This document shows, piece after piece, positions 61,198 through 64,000 of a stretch of DNA of 64,000 bases. Made by a program: the position numbers and the translations under genes. Source of the DNA: Arenibacter sp. 6A1 (GTDB lineage Bacteria > Bacteroidota > Bacteroidia > Flavobacteriales > Flavobacteriaceae); assembly GCF_012272855.1 (NCBI RefSeq), contig NZ_JAAXCQ010000002.1, positions 1-64,000 of the forward strand, in the 5' to 3' direction. Numbering within the stretch: position 1 is the first letter of the stretch; every line of letters starts with the position of its first letter. The notes under the pieces were generated by a model that saw only the letters and a list, made by a program, of their open reading frames with translations, ran no database searches and was not told the origin of the DNA.

Positions 61198-62085
61198 TCA
61201 TTCATTCAATAACAACGCTATACAATGCCTTAAGGCAGGGTTGCGGTTATCTTCTTTCCAAATCACGGAGAGTACCGCCCGTTGTGGTATATGGGACAAG
61301 GCAATAAATTTTACGTTCATCTGAAAGCCGTATTGTAAGGAGGTTGGTACTATGGCGATGCCCAAATTATTCTCTACCAATTTAAATATGGTCTGTGCAT
61401 GTACCGATTTATGGGACACCTTGGGGGTAAAGCCGGCATCTTCACAAATGCTCATGATGGTATCGTAATACAAGGGGCTATAGTCTTGTGCAAACAGAAT
61501 AAAATTCTCCTTGGCCACCTGCCCTATTCCTTTAAAATTAACGCTATCGACAGTGTGGTCTTTAGGCAGTACCAGCGAAAAGGTATCTTCAAACACCGGT
61601 TTAATGAAAAGTCCGGCCGGGACACGCGCCAATCTGACAAAACCAATATCCAAAGAGTCTTTTATAACGGCTTCGAGTTGTGCCGTATTGGACAACTCTT
61701 CCAAACTGGTCTTTATTTGAGGAAACTTTTCCTTTAACCGAATCAACAAATCAGGGATAACATTCTGCATGGCCGATCCTAAAAATCCAATCCGTACCTC
61801 CCCAAAATTTCCTTCTTTCACAAGTGTTAACTGTTTTTTGGTCAGCTCCAAATGGTTTAGAAGAAACTGCACCTCTCCTTTTAAATATTCTCCTGCCGTC
61901 GTTAGGGCTACTTTCTTTTTATTTCTAACAAACAACTGAACCTCTAAAATCTCTTCCATCTGTTTTATCTGCCTACTTAATCCCGGTTGGGAAATAAAGA
62001 GCCTTTCGGCCGCTTTACGGTAGTGCAGTTCTTCGGCTACCGCCAAAAAATAATGGAAATGTCGTAACTCTAACTGATAACCCAT
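61198..62085 (-). CDS. LysR-family transcriptional regulator
   Basis: A 295-residue LysR regulator. The winged helix is at residues 1-65 (ELRHFHYFLAVAEELHYRKAAERLFISQPGLSRQIKQ, in parts), with the substrate-binding domain at about 90-295. The frame extends to 62175, but MGYQLELRHF at 62085 is the family start. It is divergent from hutH, about 80 bp away, so it probably controls histidine degradation; that is inferred from position. Confidence 0.88.
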   Translation of the reverse strand: MGYQLELRHFHYFLAVAEELHYRKAAERLFISQPGLSRQIKQMEEILEVQLFVRNKKKVALTTAGEYLKGEVQFLLNHLELTKKQLTLVKEGNFGEVRIGFLGSAMQNVIPDLLIRLKEKFPQIKTSLEELSNTAQLEAVIKDSLDIGFVRLARVPAGLFIKPVFEDTFSLVLPKDHTVDSVNFKGIGQVAKENFILFAQDYSPLYYDTIMSICEDAGFTPKVSHKSVHAQTIFKLVENNLGIAIVPTSLQYGFQMNVKFIALSHIPQRAVLSVIWKEDNRNPALRHCIALLLNE

Positions 62086-62167
62086 AGTTATTGATTGTTG
62101 ATTTATTTGGTATTGGTGATTATCAAACTTAATCAATAAATTTATGTTACTAAAAAAAACAACACTC

Positions 62168-63748
62168 ATGTCCACTCATAACAACATATTTCATTTTGGC
62201 GATGGCCATTTAACGGCAGGCATTGCCATGGCCATTTCCGAAGGATCTATCCAAGGAAAGCTTTCGGAAAGCACACGAAAAAAGGTTCGAGACAGCAGTG
62301 CTATCGTAGCCAATATCGTAGAAAAAGGCGATCCGGTATATGGTATCAATACTGGTTTTGGGCCCTTGTGTACTACGAAGATTTCCAAATCGGAAACTAA
62401 AATTTTACAATCCAATATATTACAAAGCCATAGTGTGGGGGTCGGCGCTCCCATAGACAGCGATATTGCCAAATTGATGATGATTTTAAAGGTGCAATCC
62501 TTGGCGAAAGGATATTCGGGTATTGCCGAAACAACCTTGGATAGGATTCTATGGCATATAGACCATGACGCTATTCCTGTAGTACCCTCTCAAGGCTCTG
62601 TAGGAGCTTCTGGAGATTTGGCGCCATTATCGCATTTATTTTTACCCCTGATCGGACTGGGAAAAGTTGTCTATAAAGGAAAAACAATGACCACGGCAGC
62701 ATTGTTTAAAGAGACTGGTTTACAGCCTTTAGACTTAGGACCAAAAGAAGGATTAGCCCTTATCAACGGCACCCAGTTTATTGCTGCACATGCCGTAAAG
62801 GTGATCGAAAAAATGCACGCCTGCCTTTCCCATGCCGATATTATAGGCGCTATGATGATTGAGGGTTTACAGGGAAGTGTGAAGCCATTCTTTAGCGAAC
62901 TGCACCAATTACGCCCCTTTAAAGGAAACATCCATGTTGCCAATAGAATCCGCCTTTTTTTGGAAGACTCCGAGATCATGGAAAACCATATCGAATGCGA
63001 CCGGGTACAAGACCCCTACTCCCTTAGATGTATGCCACAGGTACACGGGGCCTCCCGAAATGCTTGGTTACATTTAAAGGAATTGCTGGAAATAGAACTC
63101 AACTCGGTTACCGACAACCCCATTATCATAGACGAAAACCTGACCATTAGCGGCGGTAGTTTTCACGGACAACCATTGGCCATGGCCCTAGATTATGCCT
63201 GTTTGGCAGCTTCGGAAATTGGAAATATCGCCGACCGAAGAATATACCTTTCCCTAGAGGGAATCAGCGAGGGAGTCCCTAAATTATTAATGAAGGATAC
63301 CGGCATTAATTCGGGTTATATGATTTTACAGTATACCACCGCAGCGCTGGCCAGTGAAAATAAGGGCCTGTGCTTTCCGTCCAGCGCCGATAGCATACCT
63401 ACCTCTTTGGGGCAGGAAGACCATGTAAGTATGGGATCTATCAGCGGTAGAAAAGCCTTGCAGGTATTAGATAATGTCGCCAAAATTCAGGCCATTGAAT
63501 TACTGACCGCGGCTCAGGCCTTTGAATTTAGAAAGCCCTTGAAGTCTGGGGTCATTTTAGACGAAGTGCATAAGGCCGTTCGCAAAAAAGTAGCCTTCGC
63601 CGAAAAGGATAGGGTTTTTGCCGATGACATTGAAAAAGGAATTGCCCTTATAAAAGACAGAACCATTATCCGTATTGTACAAAAGGTTATGAAGAAACAT
63701 ACCCTTAGCGCAAACAGTCCGTTTGAGGCAGAATTTGAAGTTTATTAA
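62168..63748 (+). CDS. hutH: Histidine ammonia-lyase
   Basis: A 526-residue ammonia-lyase. The MIO prosthetic group forms from Ala-Ser-Gly at 147-149 (GSVGASGDLAPLSHL), with YGINTGFGPLC (about 58-68) and the active-site FHGQP and GQEDHVSMG motifs in order. It converts L-histidine to urocanate and ammonia. The frame extends to 62144, but MSTHNNIFHF is the better start. It leads the hut genes, with imidazolonepropionase next. Confidence 0.93.
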   Translation: MSTHNNIFHFGDGHLTAGIAMAISEGSIQGKLSESTRKKVRDSSAIVANIVEKGDPVYGINTGFGPLCTTKISKSETKILQSNILQSHSVGVGAPIDSDIAKLMMILKVQSLAKGYSGIAETTLDRILWHIDHDAIPVVPSQGSVGASGDLAPLSHLFLPLIGLGKVVYKGKTMTTAALFKETGLQPLDLGPKEGLALINGTQFIAAHAVKVIEKMHACLSHADIIGAMMIEGLQGSVKPFFSELHQLRPFKGNIHVANRIRLFLEDSEIMENHIECDRVQDPYSLRCMPQVHGASRNAWLHLKELLEIELNSVTDNPIIIDENLTISGGSFHGQPLAMALDYACLAASEIGNIADRRIYLSLEGISEGVPKLLMKDTGINSGYMILQYTTAALASENKGLCFPSSADSIPTSLGQEDHVSMGSISGRKALQVLDNVAKIQAIELLTAAQAFEFRKPLKSGVILDEVHKAVRKKVAFAEKDRVFADDIEKGIALIKDRTIIRIVQKVMKKHTLSANSPFEAEFEVY

Positions 63749-63780
63749 TTAGGAATAGGGAAAAACGAAAAAGATTTAAC

Positions 63781-64000
63781 ATGAACAATTATACACTTAT
63801 AGGGCCTTTTAAACAACTTCTGACCATGCACGGACTGCCATTAAAGGGTGCCTTATCGGACCAGGAACTTACTATTATAGAAAATGGCGGCATCATAACC
63901 TACAAGGATAAAATCTATGCCATAGGATCGTATGCCGACTTACAGAAGGAAGCTGTGCCCCTAAAAGCGGCAATAGTTCCTATAGCCTCGGAGATGGTGT
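63781..64000 (+). CDS. hutI: Imidazolonepropionase, N-terminal part (cut by window end)
   Basis: The first 73 codons of an amidohydrolase-type protein that runs off the window: MNNYTLIGPFKQLLTM, AIGSYADLQ, KAAIVPIASEM. Position 32 bp after hutH and the N-terminal beta-sandwich pattern point to imidazolonepropionase, the third step of histidine degradation. The catalytic domain lies outside the window. Confidence 0.7.
   Translation, partial: MNNYTLIGPFKQLLTMHGLPLKGALSDQELTIIENGGIITYKDKIYAIGSYADLQKEAVPLKAAIVPIASEMV

Noticed and set aside
1..64000. CRISPR array or rRNA operon
   Set aside because: I looked for regularly spaced short repeats and for rRNA signatures. The repeats in 1-15 kb are long, paired and separated by genes, and no rRNA sequence was seen.

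Overview
The window looks like chromosomal DNA from a marine member of the Flavobacteriaceae (Bacteroidota). The evidence is a SusC/SusD pair under an ECF sigma factor and FecR anti-sigma factor, STN and carboxypeptidase-regulatory-like domains on TonB receptors, BlaI/BlaR1 pairs with Ton-type C-termini, DUF4625 lipoproteins, TAnnTTTG promoter boxes, scarce Shine-Dalgarno sequences, and integrases and Mob proteins typical of this phylum.

Layout. (1) 1-15.5 kb is an AT-rich array of mostly single-gene units, all on the minus strand, separated by imperfect inverted repeats of about 140-217 bp. I read this as an integron-like gene-cassette array. Each unit starts GTTR and ends with a box that is the reverse complement of its own first 9-15 bases, as R'' does in integron cassettes. 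About 13 units can be counted: small lipoproteins, a TlpA-like thioredoxin, a PHP-ATPase pair and a SEFIR protein (both defence-like), a NERD protein, and two near-identical gene-less units. An IS1111-group element sits inside one of the sites. A tyrosine recombinase (15675-16850) lies at one end, next to an attI-like junction. (2) 16.9-24.2 kb holds a zinc-ribbon protein, a transposase relic, a methyltransferase and a TonB receptor/DUF4625 locus with histidine-rich motifs. (3) About 24.23-42.59 kb is an integrative and mobilizable element in tRNA-Leu, bounded by 54-bp identical repeats. It carries an integrase, an AbiE-like toxin-antitoxin pair, relaxase and MobC, a candidate oriT, and a sigma/FecR/SusC/SusD/LamG-EEP nutrient-uptake operon. 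(4) 42.5-64 kb looks like core chromosome: tRNA-Leu(UAG), an M20 dipeptidase, two BlaI/BlaR1 modules, a MutS-like membrane ATPase, HemW, RuvC, a nitroreductase, a LysR regulator and the start of a histidine-degradation operon (hutH, hutI).

How the parts work together. The recombinase would exchange cassettes at the GTTR junctions, building an accessory store partly devoted to defence and envelope functions. The tRNA element adds a transferable Ton-dependent uptake system. Its STN-type SusC, FecR and sigma factor would form a substrate-sensing loop, and a secreted LamG-phosphoesterase would act on the substrate. Functions were assigned by reading motifs; no database search was run.
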